Position numbers and translations under genes: made by a program. This document shows positions 1 through 13,600 of a DNA stretch of 64,000 nucleotides, piece by piece. Source of the DNA: Mercenaria mercenaria (Eukaryota > Mollusca > Bivalvia > Venerida > Veneridae); NCBI RefSeq assembly GCF_021730395.1, contig NC_069371.1, forward strand, positions 73,872,001 through 73,936,000, read 5' to 3'. The notes under the pieces were generated by a model, which did not search any database, was not told the origin of the DNA, and saw only the letters and a program-made list of their open reading frames with translations. The first letter of the stretch is position 1. The number at the start of each line of letters is the position of its first letter.

Positions 1-8
1 TATTTCAG

Positions 9-2330
9 GTTGCCAGTAGGTCCGTATTTGTTTACTCAGGAATCTTGTTTATTATTTTTGCTGTGTTCGGCAAATTCTCTGCGGTGTTTATCACAATTCC
101 TGACCCAGTGCTTGGTGGATCCCTTATTGTAATGGTTGGAATATTTCTGGGAGTAATGATTGGTAATCTAGAGGTATAAATCAAGTATATACATTCCTAA
201 CAGCCATTTTGTGCGCATTATTGCATTGACTAATTAATAATGCTTATATCAAGAAACAAAATAGTAAACTTGAAAATACATGCAATGTATTTAACATTAA
301 TTAATAAAATTTAAATCATTTATCATGTGATTTCAAACGTTTCTGCCATACACTTTATCATCTATATCACATACGTTATCACATATACCATATCCTGCAC
401 CATAACCATTAAATACCATATTCCTTATGATAAATATCATAAACGTTATCATAAATATTTTATTTTCAATCTTAAATATACGTTTGTAAAGTAGTAGTTT
501 GTATATCTTGTCAACATGAGGCTGTCTGCGCGCCATCTTTACAAGCTTCTTACTTGCTAAGTGTTGGCTATAACACATTGACCATTGTACATGTATTATA
601 TTCACGACTACTCAGGTGACCTCCATGGCATCACCAAGAAACGTTGCGATACTTGGTCTTGCTGTTTGTATCGGCTTTGCTGTTCCTTCGTGGGCTCAGA
701 CAGTCCCAACACCTATTGATACAGGTCAGTAATGCTTTAAGTTTTATATGTGTGTCAGACGTTTCTGACATTGATCAATAAAAGCGCGTTTTGTATCGAC
801 TTTGTTGTTCACTTGATAAAACACATTAAATTTAACGTACATTCTTCTCACATTTATTAGCTGGCCCGGTCAGTAAATTATAGCAAAATTTATTTCTGGG
901 TGTAGTTTATCTTATTTTTTTGTTCATATGTACTGATCGTATCATTATTATTAAAACTATAAAAATGACTAGACCGGAATGAACATATAAGGTTCATAGG
1001 CTTTTGTATATAGTGTGACATTATTGCCAAAGGCACAATAATGCCAAATAATATACCGCTACGCAAATATAGCATTAAGAACGGTTTCTATAAAAATGTT
1101 TTAGGGCGGCTTTCTTTTAGTGAAGGTGGACTCTGGCATTGCACGATTGTTAAAGCAAAAACTAAAATTGATACGTTTTGACGACAGGGTTTACTTGGCA
1201 TCATGGATTGACGATATAGGCACTATCTTGAAAACTTCTGAGAGCAAGAGAAGAGATATGTATCATGGTTATGCCAATGTATAGGCTGTTTTGTAATGAA
1301 AAATGCATACCTGACCAATTAAACTACTTTGTAACAGTAAAAATCAGGCTGCTTGCGCTAAAAATAATGAGGGGGTTTCTGTGGCCGAGTGGTTAAGGTC
1401 GCTGACTTCAAATTACTTGCCCCTCACATATGTGGGTTCGAGCTTTACTCGGGGCGTTGAACTCTTCATGTGAGGAAGTCATCCAGCTCGCTTACGGAAG
1501 ATCGGTTGTTCTATCCAGGCATCCGCTCGTGATGGAATAATGCACGGAGGGGCACCTGGGGTCTACCTCTACCATCAAAGCTGGAAACTCGCCATATGAC
1601 CTATAATTGTGTCGGTGCGACGTAAAATCTAACAACAACAACAAAAAAGAAATATAAAAAATGACCTAAGAGAAACATTTGTAATGTACATGTATATAGT
1701 ATGGTTTCTGGCGGTAAAGGTAGTATATCACTGACTAAGCGAAGTTGTGAATAAATATAATATCAGTAGAAAAAAATAGAAATATTTTTCTAAATGTATT
1801 AAATGTTTCATTATTCAATATTCTAGGAAATGAGAAAGCAAATAGACTTATAGCGATGCTTTTAACAAACCCGAATTTGGTTGGTACAGCCCTCGCTTGC
1901 TTTTTGGATAACACTGTACCAGGTAAGTATCTATCTTTCTCAGAATTATTTTGCGCCCTTTAAGCCTCTTAAGTCGCGCAATATTTCCGCTGCATAACTC
2001 GCGCATATTTATCGAAACAGTGTAATAACCTATAAAATTTCCCCTTTAAATAATATAACAAATTTCCATTATCTATTCTTGACGTCGAATACAATTTAAA
2101 ATTGTAAAATGAAATGATAGCTTTCTACATGGATATATTAAAATATATTGAATTTTCTTGAAGGAACAAGGAAGGAAAGAGGAATTTTAACAGAGGATGA
2201 CGCTGATATAGAAGATAGTTCAGGGTTTTATTACGAAGGATATGAAGTTTACAAGCCTCTCTTCCCAGCACATATGTTGAGGTGGAAAATCATGAAATAT
2301 ATACCGTTCTTACCTTATGAAGGACAATAG
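9..2330 (+). CDS. SLC23-type nucleobase/ascorbate transporter, copy A, 3' part only
   Basis: Sodium-dependent nucleobase/ascorbate transporter family (SLC23/NAT), a multipass plasma-membrane protein. Only the last four exons lie in the window: 9-173, 616-724, 1827-1922 and 2164-2330, all with GT-AG borders and phases 0/1/1/1, giving 178 C-terminal residues. Recognisable family segments are GKFSAVFITIPDPVLGG in the first exon, SPRNVAILGLAVCIG in the second and ACFLDNTVPG in the third. The last exon encodes a cytosolic tail ending LRWKIMKYIPFLPYEGQ before TAG. Exon lengths 165, 109 and 96 equal those of copy B downstream, so the two are tandem paralogues. The amino-terminal part lies upstream of the window. 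No break is seen. The substrate (ascorbate or a nucleobase) cannot be told from this part. Confidence 0.9.
1371..1647 (+). repeat. tRNA-derived SINE, RUDI/V-SINE-like, full length
   Basis: The head resembles a tRNA-Leu/Ser: GTGGCCGAGTGGTTAAGG (box A region) and GGGTTCGAG (box B). The body reads through a cacggaggggcacctgggg segment to a GTCGGTGCGACGTAAAA tail and an (AAC)n end. It sits in an intron of SLC23 copy A. The same family recurs at 6234-6484, 8780-8945, 9205-9430, 42708-42963, 51350-51535 and 61411-61535. The name RUDI is from memory of a molluscan V-SINE with this type of head; the family assignment is inferred. Confidence 0.75.
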
Positions 2331-4688
2331 AAAAATGTCATTATTTATTTTGTATAGCATTATGAATGTTATGTTATACATTCACTGTACTCCAGATGAG
2401 AACAGTTTGCAGATAACATCATTAATTATCAAGGGAGATTATAATATATGCATATTCAATCGCACACAGATATATATGAAGACATTAACTAATATCAGAA
2501 TTTTAACATAATTATATGTCTTTTTTTTTAGTTTTTGTTCATACATTTTCACCCGCACATCTGGGCCATATGATGAAAACCCGTTTAATATTTCAGTTGT
2601 ATTTCGTACCACCAATATTATATCAATTTCTATGTGTATCTTAAGAACGTGACAAATTATAAAGATATAGGTTTTATAATTAATAATGTCATAACAAAAT
2701 AGTGTAATAAAAGTGCCTCCTAATAATATAAATGCATACTTTCAGGCTGATTTGTTATTGTTAGTCCATTATACATACTTTTTATCCTGATATCTAATTT
2801 GAAATAAAATTCACAAAAAAATGAAATCGCCATAGATGTGTCACTGCTCACAATTGTTTTGATTTGTTTGACCGACTTTCTATATAGGAGGATTTTTTTT
2901 TAAATAAGTGATCCGATTGATCTCCCCTCGACATATGTGCATGTATATTAATATGTAGTCTGTAATACGTTTAAGCCCGCCGGCTAAGCGCACACCTATG
3001 GAATCGTGAGTTTTATCACCGCCTAAACGGACGATTGTTTTCCGTGACGATTGTGTCCACAGTTGGCAGTTACTTGCGGCAGTGGCCAGGTTAACTTCCC
3101 GCCTCTACATAACTGAAATACCGTTGAAAAAAAAATATAAAAAAATAAAACACGGTAAGTCAAAAGCTATCAATCTAATCGGATTGTTGATGTGTATGTT
3201 TGAAAACAAATGACATACATATTTGGCACCGGATACAAAGGGCTCCATTTTAAAAACCTTTCATGACTGACCTTATGGTTGTGTTAACTAATATAAACAA
3301 CTAAAATTTCACAAACCGTGGATAGGTAAAAATATGACAGACTTCTAATCGGTTATGTAGTGTTACCTATATGATCTAAATTATGATCTAGAAAGGCAAA
3401 GGCCACCTCGAAAAGAAAATACTTGTACAATATCATTTAAGTTTATGAATCTCGTTCTCTCGTTACGTTAGATCTCCTTTCCCACGACTATTGCTTGTTT
3501 TACATAAAGAGCCATTTGTAACCATAGCGTATGTAAGGAATTCATCTGGCGGGGATTACATCTGTTTAAACTGTTTTGTAACTTTGGTACATATTATTTA
3601 TGAAAGTGAGTGTTAGTGTAATTTGAACTCTCAACGTGACTGTTCTAAGGTGATGCCCGTCTGGGCTCATTAATATGTTAGTTTTGTCTTCTATGTCATT
3701 TATTACTTTGTCTACATATTTGTCATGAGTACGTCAGTCATGCAGTCTTACGTGCACTCCTAAATGGTAGTGGATTAGAGAAGGGTTGGAAAAGGATTGT
3801 GTGCGTGGAACATGACTTTTCTTTTGGATGTTAAATGTTATTTTTTGGGCCTCTTTTTCCACATTTTTTGTTATCGTAAACGTGCCGTTGTCCTTACCTT
3901 TGTCTACGGTACTCATTTTTCCAGTTTGCTTGGCTTGCACGCGGCAACGTTTTAAAATGAAAGAGAATTTAAACACTTTAAAACAGTAAAACTCGTAAAA
4001 GTTTATACGGAATAAATTGTAAGGATACTTTGTTCTTAGACATACAAATACTTTGTTATTGTAATTCTGTAAACTTGCACCAGAGTTCATCGTTATATTT
4101 GTTACGGTAAAATTATCTTCGACTTTAAAATGTCTCATTTATTTGAATTGTTTTTAAACTGTATCCTATTGCTTCCATTCAGGCATATACTGGCCTACAT
4201 TTGGCCAATGTGTTCTTTTAAGACATTTTTAAAGCCTTTATACAAGTTAACCAAAGTCATCCGCGATCATTGACATACTTAACTGCATATGGATGAGGTC
4301 AACGAAAGTTATCTAAAATTTAAAAAAAAAATGAATTGTTTTAATTAGAAATGCAATGCAACGTTTCGGTTTCATCAAGAAGTGTCCATGAATAACAAGC
4401 ATTAGGTAAATCTATGAAAGATACTGTAATGACACTGCCTCCCAATGGTCTAGGTATTTAAAAAATCTTCGTTGATTATCATAATAAGACGAAAATGTTT
4501 TCATTATGCGCAGCATGGTTTACTAACTTAATCATTATATAGTCTCCATGCATAATTGTTTTACGATTGAATCGAAGGAGACTTTGTAATTGGATGAGAT
4601 AGAACTAATAGCGAGGGCTAAAATGAAGACGCAGTAGAGAGCATATCACAACTGGTTTACTATCAGCTGCAGATTATCTAGTGGAGAA
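2331..4688. other. Intergenic spacer between SLC23 copies A and B
   Basis: AT-rich sequence with the 3' untranslated region of copy A at its start. No coding exon, RNA gene or clear repeat was recognised. A 134-codon minus-strand open frame at 3734-4138 has low-complexity composition and no recognisable domain and is not called. Confidence 0.5.
2803..2808 (+). promoter_or_regulatory. Candidate poly(A) signal of SLC23 copy A
   Basis: An AATAAA hexamer lies 473 bases after the stop codon, followed by an A-rich run. It is the first well-placed canonical signal seen downstream of the last exon. In AT-rich DNA this can occur by chance. Confidence 0.4.
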
Positions 4689-7600
4689 ATGGATCAAGGT
4701 GACGAAACCAAGGCGTGTGTTGAAAACTTAAATAAGGAAACTGCAGAAATAAATGACAATGAGACGAAATATAACTTGGCTTCTGGTGAGACTGGTATAA
4801 CTGTTCCTGAGAGGAGAGATGAGGTTATAGAAGAAAACGACTTTTCTAAGAAGCTGATTATTTATGGCGTCAACGAAGATCCACCAATACACGTCACAAT
4901 TGCGTGTGCACTTCAGGTAATTCACATTCGTTCTAATTTCTCACTTTTAAAATTCAACTACTAGTATTCATTTAGGATGCTACATGTTTTCCGTAAGTAC
5001 CATTACTGTTTCCGCTTTTTGCTAGCAATTGTATTCAACGGCAAGTTAAAATCGCATTCTTAATAGAGTTTCCGCTTGTTTTATTAAAACTGAATTTCTG
5101 AAAATAATCGATAAAATTGTATGTCTGGTATATAATTATGCAGGTTTCAAAAATCGGTTGTCATATTAAAAAAAAAAAACATATTATTTTACTAAATTAG
5201 TACTGGCTCATTTTGAAAGTTAAAAATGCACCCCTTTTATATGAAATAAGTTTGAAATTACAGTTGCTGTACTGCAAAAAAAGTGCAAGTTAAAATGGAT
5301 GTTTTTTTTTCAAATCTAAATCTATTCTGAAAGACATTTTTTATTCATATTGGTGAAACGAGTATTATTAAATGTTTTATTTATCTCATTAAATATTTCT
5401 AGGTGGAAAGTAATTTATTAAAAAGAGAGCACTTCCCTTCTTATCACTAAAACTTCATATTCGGTACCATTTTGAAAGCATCTACCGTTCGCGACTAACA
5501 CTGATTAAGTTATCAACTAAGCAACTTTGAGGAATTCTTGAAGAGAATTGACAGTAAATGATAATAATATAGTCTCATAGCCTACATGAGGCGAAATATA
5601 TCAGTCAGCACCCCTGAATGTACTTGATGAAATTTTTTTTTCCGTGTTTAACGTCTCACCTACACAATTATAGCTCATATGGTAGGCATAGTACCTAACA
5701 TTCTAAATTACAAAAAAAAAACGACAAGAAAACTAGCATTGAGTGTTTAGATATAACATTTAAGTATTGCCTAAAGTATTAATATGATAATTTTAAGGAT
5801 GTAGTTAAACCGTTTCTTAAACTTCTTATTCAATTTCCATGTAGCCCCTATTGCAGATAGTCCTGCTATCAAGTCATTGATAAATATTTAATCCCAGATT
5901 ATAACTGGATTACAGTGGGAAGAACTGTGAAATAGTTGTCCAATACATGCATATTGTATGACATCAGAAAATGTTTTAAATGTAATAAAATAAATTGAGA
6001 CCCACTATTTAAGACGAAATTTTGATATAATGAACTTATAAACTTATACAACAACATACATTATATTTAAAAACAGGAAAAAGCTCTTCAATATTTACTT
6101 TGAAAATTGACATTACAATGAAATGACTTATCATCAAACGTTTAAGCATAAAGTTAATTTATTGTTCCATTTAACTGGTGTCATACAGGTGCATAGATAA
6201 ATGCAAGTTAGGACTTTTATTTGTATCGTTGATTGATCTCTAGTACTATGTCTACGTATGGCGACTTTCCAAATTTTTATGGTAGAGGAAGACCCCGGAT
6301 GGCCCTCCGTCATTATAGTTTCCTCACGGGCGGACACCTGCGTAGAAACACTGAACTTCTGTAAACCAGCTGGATGGCTCAAGCGCATTAGGAATTCTAC
6401 GCCCTGAGCGAGGCTCGAAACCACGTCGTAGAGGGGCAAGTGGTTCAAAGTCACTAACCTTAACCACTCGGCCACGGGGGCCCCTGGCGAGAGTTTGTTT
6501 ACGTTGAACTATTAGACGGCAGACGGGTAAACTATGAGCAGCAATTTATATTTCAGCTTTCCTTTGTCATTCTTAAAGTAAATACTGTATGTCAGCATGC
6601 AAGGAATACTAACCTATATTTCAGCCTTACTTTTGTCAGCTTTTCTGGAAATTGTATATATTTTAGCATTGTTTTTTGCTGCTTGACGTGAACACTTTTC
6701 TATATTTTGGCATTGTTACGACTTCGTGACGGGAACACTTGTCTATAGTTTAGCATTGTTACGGCTGTTTGACGGGAAAGCTTGCCGATATTTCAGCATT
6801 TGTTTGCCTATGTTTCAACGTTGTTTGCGTTTTGAGCTGCTTGTAATGAAATCTTGTCTACATTTCAGCATTGCTTGGCGTACTTGACTGGACAACTTGT
6901 TGTATCATTTCTTGTGGCAGAAGTTGTCTGTGCTTCAAATAATGATGTATTCAGGGCAAGGCTACTTAGTTCAACAATGTTTATGAGCGGAGTAACTACA
7001 CTACTAATGAATTTATTTGGAATTAGGTATAGCCATTATTTATCTTGTACACAAAAATAGCAAACCATACTAATTCCTGTTTTTTTTAATTATCCCCTTT
7101 TATCTATTACACCCGATTGATTTTTTTTGTTATTTAGATGTATATCTGGTTATTTAATGTAAATCTTTTAAAGCAAATGTTACTGAAAGCTTAACAGGTG
7201 AAATAACTTAATAACCTTAATTTTCAAAACATATAAATTTCTATCAAAATTAATATGAAATGACATACTTCATTAAAAATATAGCTGTTTTAGTTGTTCG
7301 CAATACTTTGCTTACTGACCTGAAAAACTTCCAAAACACTTGCTTTACGTGTCCTAATATTGAAGTTTATTTTGTGTCTCATAGGGACATCTATGCTTTT
7401 GCGCCGCATTGTCATATTGAATATACGATGAGTTGACGTGTCTTAAACCGATTTTCATTTCTTGGTGTTGCTGTCCGTCCAAACTCGGCTTGCTAGTTCA
7501 GCTATATTCATAGCTTTCTTGATATTCAGTACCTCTCATTTACAGTCTCAATTAATCCGAGCCTGTATTGATTAAGCTTGGCTGAGTTCTAAACTCCTTA

Positions 7601-10600
7601 AGGGACATCTTATATATTCCTTCAACTATCACAACAACAAGCCTAAGAGCTCTGCCGAAGCTTTCAATGTTTCTGTATGAAACCGATGCTATGGAGCATA
7701 AAAGGTGTTTTGCACATTTCATAACCTCTAATTAACAGACTCAATCAAACCGAGTCTTTTAACATTTACACTCAAATTTCGATCTATGTTTTCAAAAGCA
7801 TTTTATAAATATTTATTCTACTTCTGCTTTTTATAATTTCTATTATTTATCTAAATTAGTTTTTATTATTTCAGACTACCGTTATTTCAAGGTGCTGGCG
7901 CTGAGTTTGTTATACCTTTAGTCTTAATATCGGACCTTGAGGGAACGTTTTGTTCGGGAGATTTCAAAGGTTTGATACTTTATATATTCATGATTTTATG
8001 GATTATCTATTTCGAAGACAACTTATATATTCATAATTTGCATGAAATATTTATAATTTTATCTGAATGGCATTGGTTATAATGTGCGGAATGACATTCT
8101 CTACACATCCAAGAAGTTATTATTCTGTTGGTGTCTAAACCCCGACTAAAACCATACACCTTAAATTAAAAAGTAAAGACCGTTGTTCGAGCTAGCGAAA
8201 TCAGTATATGAATAATTTTTGATAAGTGATTTGATATTGTGAATTCATAAACCAACACAGTCTTGTCAAAACATGTTTAGCTTTAATAAGCTTCTTCAGT
8301 TGACAGTATATGAAATACACAATGATATATGAAATACGGAAATGAGGTCGAACCGCTAAATGGACGTCGACGTTTAGACGCTACAAATGGCTCATAAGTG
8401 ATTTGAAACTTGTAAATGACATTGTGTTGCATATCATTTCCAATGACAGTGATGATTGTTTATTCTAGCAACAGAGACGGTGAATATGACTATGGGTAAT
8501 CTCACCGATATAATGTCAACTGAAGAATCGATGGACCGAATACTGACAAATGTTAGAGCGGTAATATATATAATTATGTAATGCATTAATAATTCATTAA
8601 TTGGCACAATTCATTTAAACAACCACTAAATGCATCACTAATATCTAATAATTGATTTCTGATGCACAAACACTTTATCGTACATTAAAGAAAGTGATAA
8701 ATTCTATCATATAATTATTGATACCTGACTAAGTATATAACCTAACTGTTTTGTAGAGCTAGATTCACAATTATTTTTTTGTTCGGTTTAACGTCGCACC
8801 GAAACAGTTATAGGTCATATTGCGACTTTCCAGCTTTTATGGTGGAGGAAGGCTCCAGGTGCCCCTCCGTGCAGTATTTCATCACGAGCGGGCACTTGGG
8901 TAGAACCACCGACATTCCGTAAGCCAGCTGGATGGCTTTCTCATGATTCACAATTAAGTGTCATGTATAAAGTTGATAACAAAACTTAAATAACAACATA
9001 TTTTCTCCAGTAGTACTACTCGCTTAAACATTGCTTAACTATACATTATATACTATTTTAAACCAAACACACATAATTGCTTTTACACACTAAAATGTTC
9101 ATTGTATATTTAAATAAATACTTTGAACTAATTGTTCATACTTTCATATATGATTTTGGGGTCTAAGTAAATCTTTAGGTTTAGGACTTGCTCAAAGTCA
9201 TACGAGGTCTCCGTAGTTGACTCATTTATTTCGTTGTTCTTAAATTACTTGCCCCTATTTTCGTTGGGTCTAAAGCACCACATTGGGATGTTGAATTGAA
9301 GAGGAACCGACTCAGGCAACTATATTAAGAAGGTCGGTGGTTCTACTTAGGTGTCCGTCCATGCCCAATATTTGCTCGAAGTGGCAGCCGGCATTATCCT
9401 GTGCCAATCCAGATTGGAAAGCGTCAAGATATTTAGGTCAAAGAAATTGTTAACGATGCTATATATCACATTTCAGTTACAAGGGAGTTTAATGCTTGCA
9501 GGAGCAGTGCATGCTATGATTGGCGGATTTGGACTTGTTGGAATTCTGATAAAGATTGTTGGACCGCTGACCATTGTTACCACGATGATACTGCTTTTTA
9601 TTTTTCTGATCAAGATAATTCTGCAATTTGTGACAGTCAGTTGGGCCATATCAGTTTCGTACGATTTATTTCATAGAAAGGAGAAAACAAACATTCCCCT
9701 CGAGATTTAGGAGTACATTCGATTGAGTATTACTTAAACCAGTGACCTGGAGCATGATATGTGTTACACATTTCCCTATATCTCAGTCAAATCGAGTCTA
9801 ATATTATTTTGCATTGTTGCATTCTGTGCTTCCAAGGGATTTTCTTATGGTTCGTGATAACTATTGACTACTTATCAAACGTTTGACTACATCTGGGACA
9901 TTTACATGAATAGTTTTTATTAGTATATCTAATAAAACGACGAATATGTTCAAAGGAAATATTTAAAATGTTTAATTTAGAGTGTTAGATATTTTTCACC
10001 TTTAATAATTACTGATAACATTCCAGTACATATTACATCTTTTATTCTTTGAAGGACTTCAGTTGTTGCTGTAGTGTTGTTTCTCTACCTGTCTCGCTAC
10101 AATACGCTTATACCAGTATGGACCCCATCTGGTGGATGCAGAATTGTTCGTTATCCTTTGCATCAGATATTTGCTGTAAGTGCTTTACTATCGATTTGTC
10201 GTTATATTTGTATTAAATAATTGCTGACAGTTCTTTTCTATCGGTTGGCCGTTATATTTGTATTAAATAGTTGCTGACAGTTCTTTACATTTTTTTGGCA
10301 TTTATAATTTAGGTAATAGAAAAAAAGGCTAATAGTCCAGTAGGAAAAGCAACATACCAGTAAGGTCCCATTCTGGTGGATGCAGAACTATACATTACCC
10401 TTTACATCTATTTCATGTTTGTTAATTGCAAATTCTCCATTTCGAAGTTGTTTGTTACTTCTTTACTTTCGTTCGCTTGTTTGATATTACGCAAACTTTG
10501 CATTAAACAGTTGCTGCCAGTCTAATTTCACTTTCGTTTGTTATGATCTACGTAAAACCTTGCATTACACAGTTGCTGTTAGTCTAACTTTACTTTCATT

Positions 10601-13600
10601 TGTTATGATCTACGTAAACCTTGCATTACACAGTTGCTGTTAGTCTATTTCCACTTTCATTTGTTATGATCTACGTAAACCTTGCATTACACAGTTGCTG
10701 TTAGTCTAACTTCACTTTCATATGTTATGATCTACGTAAATCTTGCATTACACAGTTGCTGTTAGTCTAACTTCACTTTCATTTGTTATGATCTACGTAA
10801 ACCTTGCATTACAGAGTTGCTGTCAGTCTAATTTTACTTTCGTTTGTTATGATTTACGTGGGCCGGTGGTCTAGTGGTAACACGCTTGACTGTCAATCCA
10901 GAGGTCCAGGGATCGAATCCTGGTCCAGGCACTGGAAATTTCTGAGATGCTGTGAGTGTCCCCCACCTAACTAGAGGCCTGTACTGGTTCTTCCCAGGAA
11001 AGACGGCTTTGCGTGTATCGGTGCTATACACCGGGCACGTTAAAGAACCAGACTGTCTATTCGCAAAGAGCTAGGCTAAGTTAGCTGGACAAGCCTGTAT
11101 CTAAAATGATTTCTCTCTATCTGTTAGGGGGACTTTATCTCACTCTGTCCCTCTGGTCAGATCGCTTTGTGTCTGTACTGGTAGAGGATGAATTTTGCGC
11201 CCTGTGTGGCTGCGTTTGCTATATGTAAAGCGCCTTTGAAGGTGTTTATAATGAAAAGGGCGCTATATAAATCTGGTATAATAATAATAATATTAATAAT
11301 AATAATAATAATAATAACCTTGCATTACACAGTTGCTGTCAGTGTAATTTCATTTTCGTTTGTTATGCTTTAGATAAACCTTGCATTAAACAGTTGCTGT
11401 CAGTCAAATTTCACTGTCTTTTGTTATGGTTTTGGTAACCCTTGCATTAAATAATTGCTATTAGTTTTTAATGTCATTTGTGTGTTTCATTTCATGCAAA
11501 CATTGCAAATTATTAGATACGTTCTATTAGTTTGTCTGTAAACATTGCATTAAGTACTTGCGTTCTCTTCTTTGCTACCTTTACTACCGTTTGGTTATTA
11601 TATTTTACGTAAATCTTGCATCAAATAGTTGCTGTTAATTTCACTTTAGGTAGATAAAACACGCACGTATATTAAACATAAATAGAAGAAGGTCGCTGTT
11701 TATATATGTGTACGAATATAGTCTTTTTGATATGTATGCACATTTTCTGGTATGTATGCACATTTTCTGATATGTACGCACATTTTCTGGTATGTATTCA
11801 CATTTTCTGGTAATGAAGGAATATATTTGCTCATTCTAATACTTAACTTTAATGTTTTTGGTTAAAATAAATGTTGTTTAAATTTTCCCTTTAAGATACT
11901 GATATCCATCGTTATCAACTGGTTTATATGTGGAGTTTTGACTGCGTACGATGTGTTCCCTAATGATCCGTCCTCTGGTAGTTTCAAAGCCCGCACCGAC
12001 GCCAGAGTTAATGCCATATACGATAATCCTTGGTTTACATTTCCATATCCAGGTAAAGGGTTGAAGCAAGTAGGTCAAAATAATCCGGATCTGATAGAAA
12101 TACGCTTTTAAAAAGGCAATTTATTTTGTAAACATGATATTTTAATGCCTTTAAAAAGCATTTCAGATCTATCATAGTGCTCCTACCAATGCCGTTTTGA
12201 TGCCTTCTGACGAAATCGTTATAAAGTTGTTTATCAATAAAGATCTGATTTAGCGTAATAAGAAAAATGTAAACTTTATAAACAGTAAACACACCGGAAG
12301 AAATACTAGCTGAGCTAGTAGATTTCGACAAGTGGTGGTTGTTATTAATATGAACTCTATCGTAAGTATACAATTATTTGTTATCGTTATAAAGTTGTTT
12401 ATCAATAAAGATCTGATTTAGCATAATAAGAAAACTTTATAAACAGTAAACACACCGGAAGAAATACATATACTAGCTGAGCTAGTAGATTTCGACAACT
12501 GGTGGTTGTTAATAATATGAACTCTTTCGTAAGTATACAGTTATTTGTTCAATATCTACAGTGATTGATCACAGTACTAACTAAAGTCGTAAGTATACAA
12601 TTAGATGTTTAGTTTCCACAGTGATTGACCGGAGTACTAAGGTCAAAAGAAAACAAGCATATATTCAATATACACAATGTTTGATAAGAGTACTAACTAA
12701 AGTCTTATGTACATGAGCGTATGTTCAATATCTAGTATCAGTCTTTCTGTCACTGTGATAGGCAATTGTTCAGGTTCCATACTTGTTGTTTGTTAAAGTA
12801 ATTAAAACGCATCAATCAGAAGAAACAAGTGTAAACTCTGAGAGTAGGATATCAAAATTATTATAAATGTATTTGTACATAATGTGTTAAAAACGAACTA
12901 TTAGCCAATATGTGAATATTTCTATATAACAGAACGTGATTACGGTAGTGTACGACTGCTTTTTTAAAAAGATTATTTGTTCAGGTCAACTTTCGAACAC
13001 TATAGTCATCTATTATGATAATAAACCTGTATATTATAAAAACTTCACCATCCGGTACTTCGGTGGTGTACAAGCTTTTGGGTAGTGTTTGAGAGAGGTC
13101 ACATGGATCATACTTACATAAAAACAGTGCATTTCTTTAACATATTGTAATATTGTTTCAAACATGATGGTGTAACTACAATCTAAACACAGTTCTACAG
13201 TAAAAAAACTACTTAGCTTCAAGTTTCCATTTGTGGTAAGTTTAATACATTTACCAGAACTTTTCACTAGTTTTGCTTTCCCTTTCAGGATAGAGCAGTT
13301 AATAACATAACATAACATAACATAAATTTTATTTGTCTTAAGCATGAAAAGCTCATCGACACAACAAAAAACATATAAACATAATTTTTTGGCATGCGTA
13401 AAATACATATTCATGTAAAGATGCGAGAAAAATCAAAATTAACATAAGCATAACACAAAGTATGAATTTTAAGATGTGAGAGTATATTCAAAACACGAAT
13501 GAACATAAATAGACTAATATCTAAGTGACATCTGGTCTAACATTAGACTGTCTTAATTTAAAAGCTTTAGTAATATATAATGCAAGTTTCGTTAATGTAT

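Larger units (their letters stand above)
10176..11650 (+). repeat. Minisatellite of about 61-bp units in SLC23 B intron 6, split by a SINE
   Basis: Units around ttgcattacacagttgctgt, then tagtctaacttcactttcat and ttgttatgatctacgtaaac, recur about every 61 bp from roughly 10480 to 10858 and again from 11315 to about 11450, decaying to 11650. Shorter diverged units begin right at the exon 6 donor (10176-10310). A SINE (10859-11316) interrupts the array. The array appears to grow out of the end of exon 6 (ttgcatcagatatttgct|gtaagt). Confidence 0.85.

Noticed and set aside
1371-1460. A tRNA gene
   Set aside because: Box A and box B are present, but the sequence continues into a SINE body and tail and has multiple relatives in the window.
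3734-4138. Minus-strand frame of 134 codons
   Set aside because: No domain or splice context; composition like the AT-rich surroundings.
9351-9710. A short transporter protein ending LFHRKEKTNIPLEI
   Set aside because: This is read-through of exon 5 into intron; a GT donor at 9659 joins in phase to 10055 and restores the family sequence.
10859-10935. A functional tRNA-Asp gene
   Set aside because: It has an Asp-like head, but it is the 5' part of a 458-bp SINE inserted in a minisatellite, and the acceptor stem does not pair cleanly.
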